Shown here in pieces: positions 22,217 to 32,368 of a stretch of DNA of 64,000 nt (its first letter is position 1; each line of letters starts with the position of its first letter). The notes under the pieces were generated by a model, which saw only the letters and a list, made by a program, of their open reading frames with translations, was not told the origin of the DNA and did not search any database. Made by a program: the position numbers and the translations under genes. The stretch is from Amylostereum areolatum (lineage: Eukaryota > Basidiomycota > Agaricomycetes > Russulales > Stereaceae): assembly GCA_012932865.1 (NCBI GenBank), contig SAXG01000015.1:868001-932000 (forward strand), read 5' to 3'.

Positions 22217-23860
22217 CTAAACGAAGCCCCGGAAGGACCAGTCCGGGGGAAGCTCAAGATACGCGTGTCCACGCAGTTCGCTCGCAAAGCCGCTTGCGTC
22301 CACGGCCCTGCGTGAGCGTCACGGGGTGAGATTGGACGGCAGAAAGGGAGGATAGGGACGACGCACGCTGAAAAGCACTTGCACAGGAAGTTTTCGGAGG
22401 GAGGGACGGGTGGGATAGGCGGACATTCACCGGAGAACACCTGCGGGCCGTGGTAAAGCGCAGGCCTTCGACCGGAGGGACGAACGCACCTTCACCACGA
22501 CGTCCAACGCCTCCTCGCCTCCCCACGGTCTCTCCCCCGTCCACAGCTCCAGCACCACGCACCCCAAACTCCACATATCCGTGTGCGCGCCGTACGTGCG
22601 CCCGCCGGATCTGATCACGGCGGGCGCCATCCAGAACACCGCGCTTTGTGCCGCGGCGAGGAAAGCGAGCGCGGAGGTGCCGGCGCTGGGGGGCCCCGAA
22701 GCGCCGATGTGGCTAACCTTGCAGGTGCCGGCCGGGTCGAGGAGGATGTGGGCTGCACGGAGGTCCTAGTCGAGGACGTGAGCACCGAGCGTCGAGGCGA
22801 ACGGAGGGGGGCGTGCGTACCTGGTGCACGATTCCTCGCGCGTGGAGGTACGCTAGCCCGTCGAGGATCTGCGCGCAGAACGCCTTGGCGGTGTTTGCGC
22901 TCGGTCGGCCGTGCGTTCGGAGTAGCTGTTCGAGGGAGCCTCCGGGGACGTATTCCGTGAACCTGTGCGCGTGCGTCCGGTCAGAGGGGGCAGGGAAGGG
23001 GGCGTGGGCACTCACAGCGAGCAGACAGAAGGGGTCTCTTCGAGCCCGAGGTATTGCACGATGTTCGGGTGGTCGAGGTCTTTCATCGCCTGCGCGGTGC
23101 TCTTGAGCGCGTCGAGCTCACGCGCGTTGGCGCGGCCGTCGTGCGCGTGGGCGGGGACTTGTTTGGCGGCGATCATCTCGCCTGTGGTGGTGTTCATGGC
23201 GAGGAAGACGTTCCCGCGGAGATGCTCGCCTCGGATCCATTTGAAAGGGGCGGGAGGGTGAGCAGGGTCGGGGTCGGGAGTGGAGGCCGGGAGTGGGTTC
23301 AGGTTCGAGATGTGCGGGGGTGGTGACGGATTTGGTTCGAGGTGGATGTCCGGCCGGGCGTGGGCCCTTTCGTCGGCAGTTGTGCCCCATAACTTGGTGC
23401 TCCTCTGCCTCAGCCAGGTAGCCGCGTCCTTCGTGGACGCCGCACGCGCTCTGCTTTCCTCCGCGACGGCCCTGATAGACATCTTGTCGGGGCGCCTTCC
23501 GTCCAGTGCGTTTGCGTGGGGCTGGGCAGTGGTCGTGGGGGGCGTGGGCGTGGGCGGTTTGTGTTGGGAAGGTGTGTACGATAAGTCGAGGACGGGGTCG
23601 GATCCGAGGGGGAGAAAGGGGGTTAGGAGGGGGAGAAAGGCGTGTGGATCACGGTTGCTCGGGTTTGTGGTGGGGCTGATTGAACACGGGGGTCCGTGCG
23701 GCTGCTCGGCCAAGCCGTCCTTCGTTCTTATGATAAGATGCGCTTTTCCGTTGTCGACGCTACAATCCAAGGTTGGAAGGGTAGGATCGGTGCGAGGGGG
23801 GGGGACCGTGGTCTGGGTCTGGGTGCTGATTTCGCCGGTGAGATCAAAGGTGGTGACCAT
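22217..23860 (-). CDS. STE11/BCK1-type kinase with lost catalytic motifs (pseudokinase)
   Basis: Minus-strand exons order as follows: a Pro/Thr-rich N-terminus (candidate ATG 23860; the frame is open to 24025); FKWIRGE, then NVFLAMNTTTGEMIAAKQV; DLDHPNIVQYLGLEETPS; FTEYVPGGSLEQLLRTHGR; LDGLAYLHARGIVHQ; an intron; DLRAAHILLD; FWMAPAVIRSGGRTYGAHTD; MWSLGCVVLELWTGERPWGG; an intron; and a tail ending PPDWSFRGF at the stop (22217). The layout and wording fit MAPKK kinases of the cell-wall or mating cascades. The glycine loop is about seven residues short, HRD-x-K reads HQD-x-R, the metal-binding Asn is His, DFG reads HIG, and APE reads APA. The exons still splice in frame. It is either a regulatory pseudokinase or an early-stage pseudogene. 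Confidence 0.8.
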
Positions 23861-25088
23861 CGCGAGCTGATGTTGAAGTACTGTGGTCGTGAGGTGGAGT
23901 GGCTGAGTATTCCGCATAGAATTTGGACTATGTTCTGACCTGGGGAATGTACCCAGTCGGAGAAGAAGAGTCGAGAGGTGATGCGGTGACCGGTCCCCGT
24001 GCCTCACGGCGAGGGCTTTAAGCACGGCTCCGTACAGCCCAGCTCACAGGGTTGGGCGCCTAAGCGAGGCCATTGGTACCGAACACTGCAGCGGGAGATG
24101 CGTGGGCACCAAGTAGGCACACTGCTGTAAGAGCATCGAGAGCGTGTCCAGGCCGAAGGAAGGGGGTTCAATTGGTGTGAGCGAAGGCCAAGTAGGTCGC
24201 TTCAAAATGACGATTCCCACGGATACAAACATTACCGTTCCCACGGCTTCGTTTTTGAACAGCTTGCGGTCGACTCCTGCGGAGAGGCGGAGAGGCGGCC
24301 AACTTCCAAGGCTTCAGTATTTCAGTACTGGCTCCTTCCACCTTCCACCGCTCGGGTCTTCGAACTCGTCACAATAGCCGGCATTTTGTATGCATTGGAA
24401 GTTTTAGATCATCCAGATCGACGCCAACCCCAACTTCTCCTCAACCTATGGCCGGCTTCTCCCTATCCCAGTGAGCCCGAATCCTCTGCGTGCGCCGAGC
24501 AAGCGTGGGGGGATAATACGGACGGTGGCGGGATGGTGCGTGCACGTAGGCGGGCGGCTACCCCTGCAACGCCGATTCGTGTCCAATGTGCATAGTACGG
24601 TTTTCAGCGCACCGCGTCAAGCGTGAAGTATGCTCTTAACCAATTTCTGGTGCAGGATGGGCATACGCAGAGTGCATCTGCTCAAGAATGCATGGCAGCT
24701 TGTCGCCCCGAGTTCATCCCCGCGTCCTCGCGATCTCCACGCGGACTGAAAAGCCACGAGGATCTGTACGACCCCCCCATCTCCGACAATGGACCCGCAG
24801 CCCAACATCGCACCATGGTAAAAAGTGGCAAAGTCGCCCTCGACGGGGAACAAAGGCGCGCGTCACCTGACTGCTCTCTTGTTGTTGTTGTCGTCCCTGC
24901 TCCCAGGTCCAAGCAGAAGCACCCGTCGCCCAGTGTATCGCCATCCTTTTGTATCGCTAGCGGACGCGGACGAGGACAAGGTGGCCCAAGGTCGGCGTTG
25001 GGCACATATATACAAAACCACGCCCTTGTCATCGAACGCCTCCCGAGTCCCTCCCCTCCTCCTCGCCCTTCCCGCACCATCCTCCACC
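23861..25088. other. Intergenic, no supported gene
   Basis: Upstream regions of the minus-strand kinase and of the plus-strand gene at 25089. Only short or low-complexity open frames. Confidence 0.4.
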
Positions 25089-25966
25089 ATGCTCCTCGTC
25101 CAACCCCCCGTACGTCTCCTTCTCCTTCTCCTCCACTTCTCTTCTCTCCATCTAACGTTGCCCGCAGACAATGCACGCCCCCCTCCTCTCCCACCTCCTC
25201 GCCTCCTCCCTCCCTCGCCTCCCCTCCACAGCCTACACTCTCGCCACAAAACCCCTCCACCGCCTCTCCCGCGCGCTCACCTCCACCCTCCGCCGCCTCA
25301 GACGCCGTGCGCCCCACCCCTGGTCATGGCCCCTCACCGCCCTCGCCGCCCTCGCGCGCTGCCTCCGCCCGCTCTGCACGCTCCTCCCCGGGCTCTCGCC
25401 GTACAGACGGTACCACACGCCCGCCGCCGAACAAGCCTACTGGGACACCGCCGCGCGCTGGCATCGCGCACTCTCCGCGTCGGACGCGCGCTCGTTCGAT
25501 CCGCCGCCGTGCCTCACGCCCGTCCCGCTCGTGGCCTCGTACGTGCCGCGTTTGCTGCCGCGGTACAGGGATGCGGTCGCGGACGACGAGGAAGGCGCGG
25601 AGTACGCGCTCGCGCCGGCGACGTTCCGGAAGTGGCACAAGATGGTGCATCCCGACGCGGTACGCCTCTCCTTCTGTTTCCCTTCGCGCCCCCCCCCCCG
25701 TCCCTCGTTCTCCTCCTCGCATTCGCGCCACGGCTGACTGGGAGTCGGGAGAACAGACGCCGCCGAACCTCCGCCAGGCCGCGATCCTGCTCCGCCAACA
25801 CAGCTCGCGCGACAGACGCGAGATGGCGCGCATCGCGGGGCTGCTGCCGACGCGCGTCGTGTTCGCGCGCGCGCCGGCGCCGGCGCTGGAGGGCGGGGAG
25901 TACGGGAGGATGTGGGACGCATGGCTGGAGAGGAAGGGTCCGGATTGCGCGATCGTGTTCGAGTAG
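25089..25966 (+). CDS. Hypothetical protein, three exons
   Basis: Start ATG at 25089 (MLLVQPP), an intron of about 60 nt in phase 0, a long second exon, a second intron of about 97 nt (from about 25660), and a last exon ending DCAIVFE. Structured segments are HTPAAEQAYWDTAARWHRAL, VASYVPRLLPRYRDAVADDE, APATFRKWHKMVHPDA, TPPNLRQAAILLRQHSSRDR and YGRMWDAWLERKGPD. The first 80 residues are rich in Leu and Arg and could form an amphipathic or membrane-associated segment. Very GC-rich. No family recognised; it looks like a conserved host gene rather than transposon cargo. It is followed 418 bp downstream by TSR2 on the same strand. Confidence 0.65.
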
Positions 25967-26383
25967 ATCGTCGTTGGCGTGTTCGTCTGTCTCGCATTTT
26001 CGCTCTCGCTGAATGGACTCGTCGGTGTTAGGCTCTTGTCGCATAGAATGGTACATGTAACTTATACCCCCCCCACATCTGTAAATTCGTGGTGTACTTA
26101 CCATGGATCTTCTCCGTGTTTGAACTTTGACCCCCGTCCACGTGTGACATCATCGCAAATCCGTCCCCGATCCGTTCCAGAAACGCGCTCCATCCCCATC
26201 TTTCGTCCGCGCCTCCACCCCGAATCGAGACCAGATCTTCCGCCCAGAAAAGTTTATCGTCCCGCCTCCTCGCAATCCCATCCCATCATCGTCGTTTGTT
26301 CCACCCAACCCCACCCACACCCACCCCTCAAACAATTCCCTTGAACGAAAAAAAACACCGTTCAGCGGCGGAATACACACACC
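25967..26383. promoter_or_regulatory. Upstream region of TSR2
   Basis: 3' end of the preceding gene and promoter of TSR2. It has long pyrimidine-rich tracts (26280-26340) before the ATG, common in fungal promoters. Confidence 0.4.
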
Positions 26384-26971
26384 ATGGCGACACCCTCCAC
26401 ATCCACCCTCACCGCGCCCGCACCCGCACCGCCTAACCCGATCTCGGTCCTCTTCGCCCGCGGCGTCCTCGCGCGTCTGCACCTCTGGCCCGCGCTCCGC
26501 GCCGCGGTCGACAACGCCTGGGGCGGGCCCGCGTCGGCGCAAAAGCGGACATGGCTGGCGTCGGTGCTCGTGGACGCGTTCGAGGGCGCGGACGGGCCGC
26601 CGCCGGACGCGGAGTACGTCGCGCTGACGCTGCTGCAGGCGCTCGAGGACGAGTTCGACGCGGTGCTGGAGGACGGCAGCGCGGAGGAGGTCGGGCGGGA
26701 CGTGGTGCTGCTGTGGGAGGCGGCGTGTGGCGGGGAGGAGGCGACGATCCGGGGGTGGGAGGCGCGGGCGGAGGGGGTCAGGGGGAGGAAGGTGGTCGTG
26801 GAGGTCGTGGATGACAATGAGGAGTGGGAGGACGAAGAGGAAGGGAGCGAGGGGAGCGAGGAGGAGGAGGAGGTGCCGACGTTGGTGGAGGGGTCGAGGG
26901 GCGCGTCCGAGCCTGTCGTGGACGAAGACGGGTTCACGCTCGTGCAGAGCAAAAGCAAAGGCCGACGCTGA
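26384..26971 (+). CDS. TSR2: Pre-rRNA processing protein TSR2
   Basis: A single-exon ORF of 195 residues. It begins with a short Ala/Pro tail and then the Tsr2 core: ISVLFARGVLARLHLWPALR, AVDNAWGGPASAQKRTWLAS, then ALTLLQALEDEFDAVLEDGS. A long acidic stretch follows (DDNEEWEDEEEGSEGSEEEE) and the end is DEDGFTLVQSKSKGRR, the expected layout and tail. In yeast, Tsr2 is a nuclear chaperone that takes up newly imported eS26 (Rps26) and delivers it to pre-40S particles; its acidic tail displaces the importin. The gene is intact and has strongly GC-rich host-like codons, so it is likely under selection despite its surroundings. Confidence 0.88.
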   Translation: MATPSTSTLTAPAPAPPNPISVLFARGVLARLHLWPALRAAVDNAWGGPASAQKRTWLASVLVDAFEGADGPPPDAEYVALTLLQALEDEFDAVLEDGSAEEVGRDVVLLWEAACGGEEATIRGWEARAEGVRGRKVVVEVVDDNEEWEDEEEGSEGSEEEEEVPTLVEGSRGASEPVVDEDGFTLVQSKSKGRR

Positions 26972-28349
26972 CCCCGCCGGTGTCCGTAGACAAAAAAATA
27001 CAAAATACGCTTCACCATGTACGCACTCACGCACTCACGCCCGACTCCTCTTTCTCATTCTCAAGCCGCTTTCAGGAACCGGGATGGAGGAGGCCCAGGG
27101 GCCCACGAGTTCGGTTTGCACCAGGCTCTTGTCAAACCTACGTTCAAATCCAACGTCCTACGTTTTGTTCGTCCAATTTTGTGCTCAAGACGCTCTGATC
27201 TGACTCGAGGGCCTGATCTCTACTACTCGGGGGTATAACCTGGTGTATATTCCACGACAGTGAAGGCGATTTTCCGAAACATTACACGAAACAAGGTTTT
27301 TATATGGTATGATATACATCAACAGCACTCTTCTTTCCGCCGTCCGTGTGTCCGGCATAGCAAGGACTGCAACCGAAACCCCTGCGACGGATGCGATGTA
27401 TGTATTCAAAAAAGGAGTTTGGTTGATACGGAGGAGCAGCTGCCGTCCCGCAGTGAAGATGAAACCACTAACAACTGCCCGCCGTGCAAGCGGCAGCACT
27501 ATGGATGATATTAAAACTTCGACACTAGGGCCAAACGGTTCCGGAACCGTTTGTGGAACCGTTTTGCGGAACTGCGGAACCGTTTTGCGGAACGGTGCGG
27601 AACCTGGTTCGTGAACCTGGTTCCGCAAGGTTCCGCGCTGGTCTGCTCACGCTTGTCACACTGTGTGACGGGCCCACGAGCACGTGCTCGTTTCCGTGCG
27701 ACGCGCGTCCCGTCGTGTGATGTCTGTGGCCCGCCTTCGTGGCCTCTAAGCTTGCAACCTCTTCGGCATGTCTCATCCTCTTGCCGCGAACGTGATTCCC
27801 CTCACTCGGTACGTCTATCGACTGTGCTCTCAGGTTACCGTCATATGTCCCGATACTGCAGCATTGACGGCTTAACTTACAGGATCGCGCACTTCGGCTG
27901 GCGGCTGCCACTGCTGCTGTACTGGCCACCACAATGTGGCGACTGGGCCGCCATCGCAATATGTGCCGCAATGCCACCACTTGAATGTAACGCAATACTG
28001 GCCGTCGCAGGCCACTTGGCCGCAATGTCGGGTAAGCCTTCGTAAAATGGGCGGGAGTCGGCATTCAATGACACACTCTCCTCTCCCCCTTCCTGTTCCC
28101 ATTTAGCTCCAAGAAATGGCATCCCCCATCAACCCAACTGCTCTGAAAGAATCAGAGTGCACACGGCTGTTGTGCACCGCTCCAGCTGTGACAGCAATGG
28201 CGACAGGCGGGAACGACCCGGCAAATGCTGGACGATGGTTCGATAGGGTGTGTTACCCATCCGACTTTGCACTGTTCCCAAGCTGATATGAATGTAGTGC
28301 ACTTCTGGGCACTTTAGATGGCGCCCCGACCTTGACCGGGACAAGGACC
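26972..28349. other. Intergenic between TSR2 and gypsy A
   Basis: No supported gene. It contains the GGAACC palindrome cluster at 27535-27637. Open frames through the rest have no coding character. Confidence 0.4.
27535..27637. repeat. Cluster of GGTTCC/GGAACC palindromic repeats
   Basis: Repeated GCGGAACCGTTTTGCGGAAC-type units in direct and inverted orientation over about 100 bp, ending in CCTGGTTCGTGAACCTGG. It could fold into several hairpins. Confidence 0.8.
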
Positions 28350-28806
28350 TGTCAGCAACGACTAGTGCGACAGCACCAAGTTACGACAAAGCTGACAGAG
28401 GAAGAGGGCGACAGAGGGGAGCCGATCAGACACGGCGACAGACAAGGGAAAGCAAGCAAAGTCGGTAGAATTGACTAGCTCGAGATAAGGAATATGTACA
28501 GCGAGAGCGAGCCTTATATACACAAGAGGAGAGAGACTTAGGTAAGCAACCAATACACGGCGATCAGTAAGCAGACCAAGTATAAGTAAGCAGTCGTATG
28601 TAAAAGAGCACAGCATGAGTCAGTATCGTACAGCATGAGTCAAGAGAAAGGAGTCAGACCCGGACCGAGATGAGTCACGTGGGTCCGGGCGGGATATAGA
28701 TGAGCCGGGTCCGGGCCAAGGTGGAGCCGGACCGGTGATAAGTCGATAAGTCCTAAAGCGTGTAACCGATGTAAAGTAAAAAGAAAATTATAGACCGTTC
28801 ATGACA
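28350..28806 (-). repeat. LTR of gypsy family A (3' LTR on minus strand)
   Basis: On the minus strand it begins TGTCATGAACGG and ends CGTTGCTGACA. It is similar along its length to the plus-strand copy at 8155-8606. No 5' LTR is present because the element is cut at 32004. Confidence 0.93.
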
Positions 28807-31800
28807 TCACCCCTTCCTTAGATTCGACGTCCTCGTCGTAATCAGATCCAGTTTCTTCCTCCGACAGGAGTTTCCAACGATTAAGGCGTGCAGGTTTCGG
28901 GGCACCCGGATGTTCACGGTGGAAGTCGTCAATGCGTTTCTTGGCATTCTGGAGATTGGTGAGAGGCTCCCAAGTATTGTCATTGTCTGGGTAGCCTTTC
29001 CATTTGACGAGGTACTTGAAGCCGCGACCAACCTTCTTGGAGTCTATAATCTTTTCGACCTCATAGACTTCCTCTCCTTGGACTAACTCTGGCGGTGGAG
29101 GTGTAGGTGCTTTCTGATTGTCAAAGGCGGGACCGTTGTGTGGAGATAGGAGGGACTCGTTGAAGACCAGATGTTTTCGTGACCAGGATGTAGGGAGGCG
29201 AAGCTTGTAAGCCGATGCTCCGACTTTTTCCAGGATTTCGAAAGGACCAAAGCGCTTGTCATCTAGCTTTTGCATAGGACGTGCCGTTTTGATTACGGTT
29301 TGGCCATCTCTGGTCTTGGCTTCCAGCCAGACGAAGTCGCCAATTTTGTAATCTATTGGTTCGTCCTTCTTGCGATCGTAAAAGCGCTTTTGATCGTCCT
29401 GTGCTGCCTTTAGCGCAGAGCGGGCTTCCTCATAGATGTCTCGCATGCGTTGTGCAAACTCGTTCGCCGATGGGTTGTCTGTCTCACGTCGAGGGTTTGT
29501 CCCCAGGTAGAGTTCCCGACCATAGTTGGCAAAGTTGGGAGACATCCCAATCGAACTATGGACCATGTTGTTGAGTGCAGTCATGGCAAGTGGGAGGTAA
29601 CGTGTCCAATTGTCCTGTCGTTGATTGACGAAGATGCGAAGGTAGTTTTCCATGGTCATGTTGGAGCGTTCGGTCTGTCCGTCCGTCTGAGGGTGATACG
29701 CCGTGGACGGGTTCCCTTCAATGCCTAACAGTTGGAACAATGCTGTGGTGAATTTGGAGACAAACACGCTGCCACGGTCGCTGACGATCTTTCTAGGAAT
29801 TCCATGATGGGGGACCACCTCGCGTAGGTACTCGAAGGCGAGTTCGTCCTCCGTTAGGTCTTTGGTCGTGGCCCAGAATACAACCTGCTTGGTACCCATG
29901 CAGTTCACATTGCAGATGGCGTCTTTTCCATCCGAGACTGGGAGCGGCATGACAAAGTCGATGGATACATGCTCCCAAGGCGCTTGTGGCGGGTCATGTG
30001 GGTGGAGTGGAGCGGCAATGCGATCATGTCTAATCTTGGTACGTTGGCAGGTCTCACATCCTTCAACATATTTCCGGACATCGTCTCTAATGGCAGGCCA
30101 CCAGTAGTTGCGCGTGATGAGCTCATGGGTCTTGTATCGTCCTGGGTGACCGACAAGCGGGCCGTCATGATGAGCTTGGATGATGTCTGCACGGAGTCCT
30201 TTGTCTCTTGGGACATAGAGTCTGTGTTGCCAGGTGATCGTTCCATCTGCGTGTTCCAGCCATCCCTTCACTTTGAGTGCTAAGGCGCGTTCTACTGCAT
30301 GGTCTCGGAGTAAGGTAGCCTCCTGAATCCGCTCAATGAAGACATTGTCAGGTCCATTGGTTATAATTCCTGCATGGTTGAGGGCGCGAAAGAGTTCTGG
30401 TTTCAGGAGGACAATGTTTTCATTGTCTTTCTCCCCCTTCTCAAGGCCCGCTAGTCGGGAAATAGCATCGGGTTTACCCATTGTTTTGCCAGGCTTGTGG
30501 AGTAGCGTACAATGATACTCTTGTAGCTCCGTTAACCATCGTGCTTGTCTCCGATTTAGCTTCTGCGCCTTGCGGAAGTACGTGAGATTGCGATGATCCG
30601 ACCAGATTTCAAACTCCTGTCGTGCCCCCATGAGGTATTGTCTCCATTCCTCTAGCGCCGTCATGATAGCCAGTAATTCCTTGTCATAAATCTCATAGTT
30701 CCTCTCAGCTTCGCTGAGGGACTTTGAGAGGAAGGCGACCGGGTGCCATTTGCCATTGTCCTGTTGTTGTGAAAGTACCGCGCCCGTGGCATAGTCAGAG
30801 GAGTCCGCCTCGACACGGAACTGTCCATCGTCTGTAGGGATTGCTAGAACTGGCTGCGATGTTATACGTCGCTTGAGTTCCTCAAAAGCCTCCTGCTGTG
30901 GGGTGTCCCAGACCCATTCCGTCTTCCCAGTGAGTTTAGTCATTGGGTGAGCAATGCCACTGAAGTCCTTGATAAAGCGACGGTAGAAGTTGCAAAAGCC
31001 CAAAAATGATTGAAGTTGTTTCTTCGTTTTGGGGGCTGGCCAATTGGTGATTGCCGCGACCTTTGCTGGATCCATGCGAACCCTTCCTCCGCCGACAATC
31101 ATGCCCAGGTATTCGATTTCTGCCTTCTCAAACTCGCACTTTTCTGGCTTCAGATAGAGTTTGTTTTCTCGCAGGATCCGAAGGACCTCCTTGACTATTC
31201 GACGATGTTCTTCTAGCGTATGTGTGAAGATGAGGATGTCGTCCAAATAGACGACCACGACTCCTTGGTGGATCAAGTCTTTGAACAGGTCATTCATCAT
31301 GGCTTGGAACGTAGACGGGGAGTTGGTGAGTCCAAAGAACATGACCGTAGGCTCGTAGAGACCTTTGTTCGTGCGGAATGCAGCTTTCCACTCGTCCCCT
31401 TCTTTAATCCGAACATTGTTGTACCCCCATCGGACATCGAGCTTGGTAAAGTGCCGTGCTCCTTTAAGTTTGTCAACCAACTCTTGGATGAGCGGGAGCG
31501 GGTAACGGTTCTTTATTGTCATCTCATTGAGCTTTCGATAGTCCTGCACAGGACGTAGCGAGCCGTCTTTTTTCTTGATGAAGAAGAATGGGGAGGCCAT
31601 GGGTGATTTGGACGGTTGGATCCGGCCAGATCTCAGGTTCTCTTCCAGAAAGGCGTCCAGTTGCTTCTGCTCGTCCAATGTGAGGGGGTAAACTTTGCAA
31701 TCAACCGGTTTGAAGTTAGGAGTGAGCTCAATGGCGTGGTCCCATGGGCGTCGCTCAGGGAGCTTGTCGAAGTCGTCTTTGTCAAAGATGTCCTTGAATT

Positions 31801-32004
31801 CGTGGTACGCCGTTGGGACTCGCTCAGAGAAGGTCTGTTCCTTTTTCTTAGCATGCTCTTCAATTGCAATGTCCGATGCATGGGTCCGGATGTGGTATGT
31901 CGCTTTGTAGCCATCCCAGTCGAAAGCAAACAGCTGCTCGTCCTTTTCCATGTGGACTGGCTCTTCCTCCTCCTCTTCATCCTCATCGATATTGAGGCAC
32001 ATAA
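28799..32004 (-). CDS. Gypsy family A pol: RT, RNase H, integrase, chromodomain (5'-truncated)
   Basis: An uninterrupted 1067-codon ORF. Domains in order: RT ([30 protein letters not shown] with the catalytic DD); RNase H (FRVEADSSDYATGAVLSQQ; NYEIYDKELLAIMTALEEW); integrase HHCC finger (HHDGPLVGHPGRYKTH, then CETC); the D,D35E core (HVSIDFVMPLP, SDRGSVFVSKFT, HPQTDGQTERSN); the GPFEILEKV module; and a C-terminal chromodomain (YEVEKIIDSKKVGRGFKYLV, KWKGYPDNDNTWEPL). The chromodomain marks it as a chromovirus that targets heterochromatin. Protease and gag are absent because the element is cut at the left end of the KDZ transposon. The stop codon (VMS*) lies inside the first bases of the 3' LTR. 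An open frame this long implies recent activity. Confidence 0.95.
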
Positions 32005-32119
32005 CTTAGTCAAATAGACTTGTTGTCAACACATAATTCACAAGTCTACTAGCGTGTTAGCAACACATACCCCATGGTGGGCCCATAGGGTGTGATGTTA
32101 CACATGGGCCCACGAGGGC
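32005..32119 (+). repeat. Left terminal inverted repeat of the KDZ element
   Basis: It aligns over its length with the reverse complement of 50625-50737, with a near-perfect core CACATACCCCATGGTGGGCC. It cuts the gypsy pol ORF on its left. Confidence 0.9.
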
Positions 32120-32368
32120 CGGTAATCATCGGAGAGTATCTTCTCATACTGTCGGATAGTTCAGACACCTCCGACGTGTCCATCATCTCCGACGTTCCTG
32201 ACGGGTCCGACCACTCCGACGGACATAATATCCCTTATTGATATTTCATCATCCATGTGATTAAGTGTCATCAAATAAACCATCACACTCTTCCATTTGT
32301 CCTCTACATCATTCTACGTCCCTCTCATCTCCCATCTACCTTGTCTCTCATCCTCTTCTCTTTCAGTT
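32120..32368 (+). promoter_or_regulatory. Left subterminal region and transposase promoter
   Basis: Between 32120 and 32220 there are four TCCGAC hexamers plus one GTCGGA and one ATCGGA. The transposase ATG follows at 32369. Such subterminal motif arrays bind transposase or element-encoded regulators in other DNA transposons. Confidence 0.6.

Noticed and set aside
24825..26012. Long Pro/Arg/Ala-rich open frames on both strands
   Set aside because: Shadows of the GC-rich hypothetical gene at 25089-25966; composition follows codon bias of the real frame.
26150..27034. 294-codon minus-strand ORF across TSR2
   Set aside because: Antisense shadow of the TSR2 gene; low-complexity His/Pro/Leu with no domain.
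29356..31910. Plus-strand ORFs of 70-130 codons across the gypsy pol
   Set aside because: Antisense shadows of the intact pol ORF.
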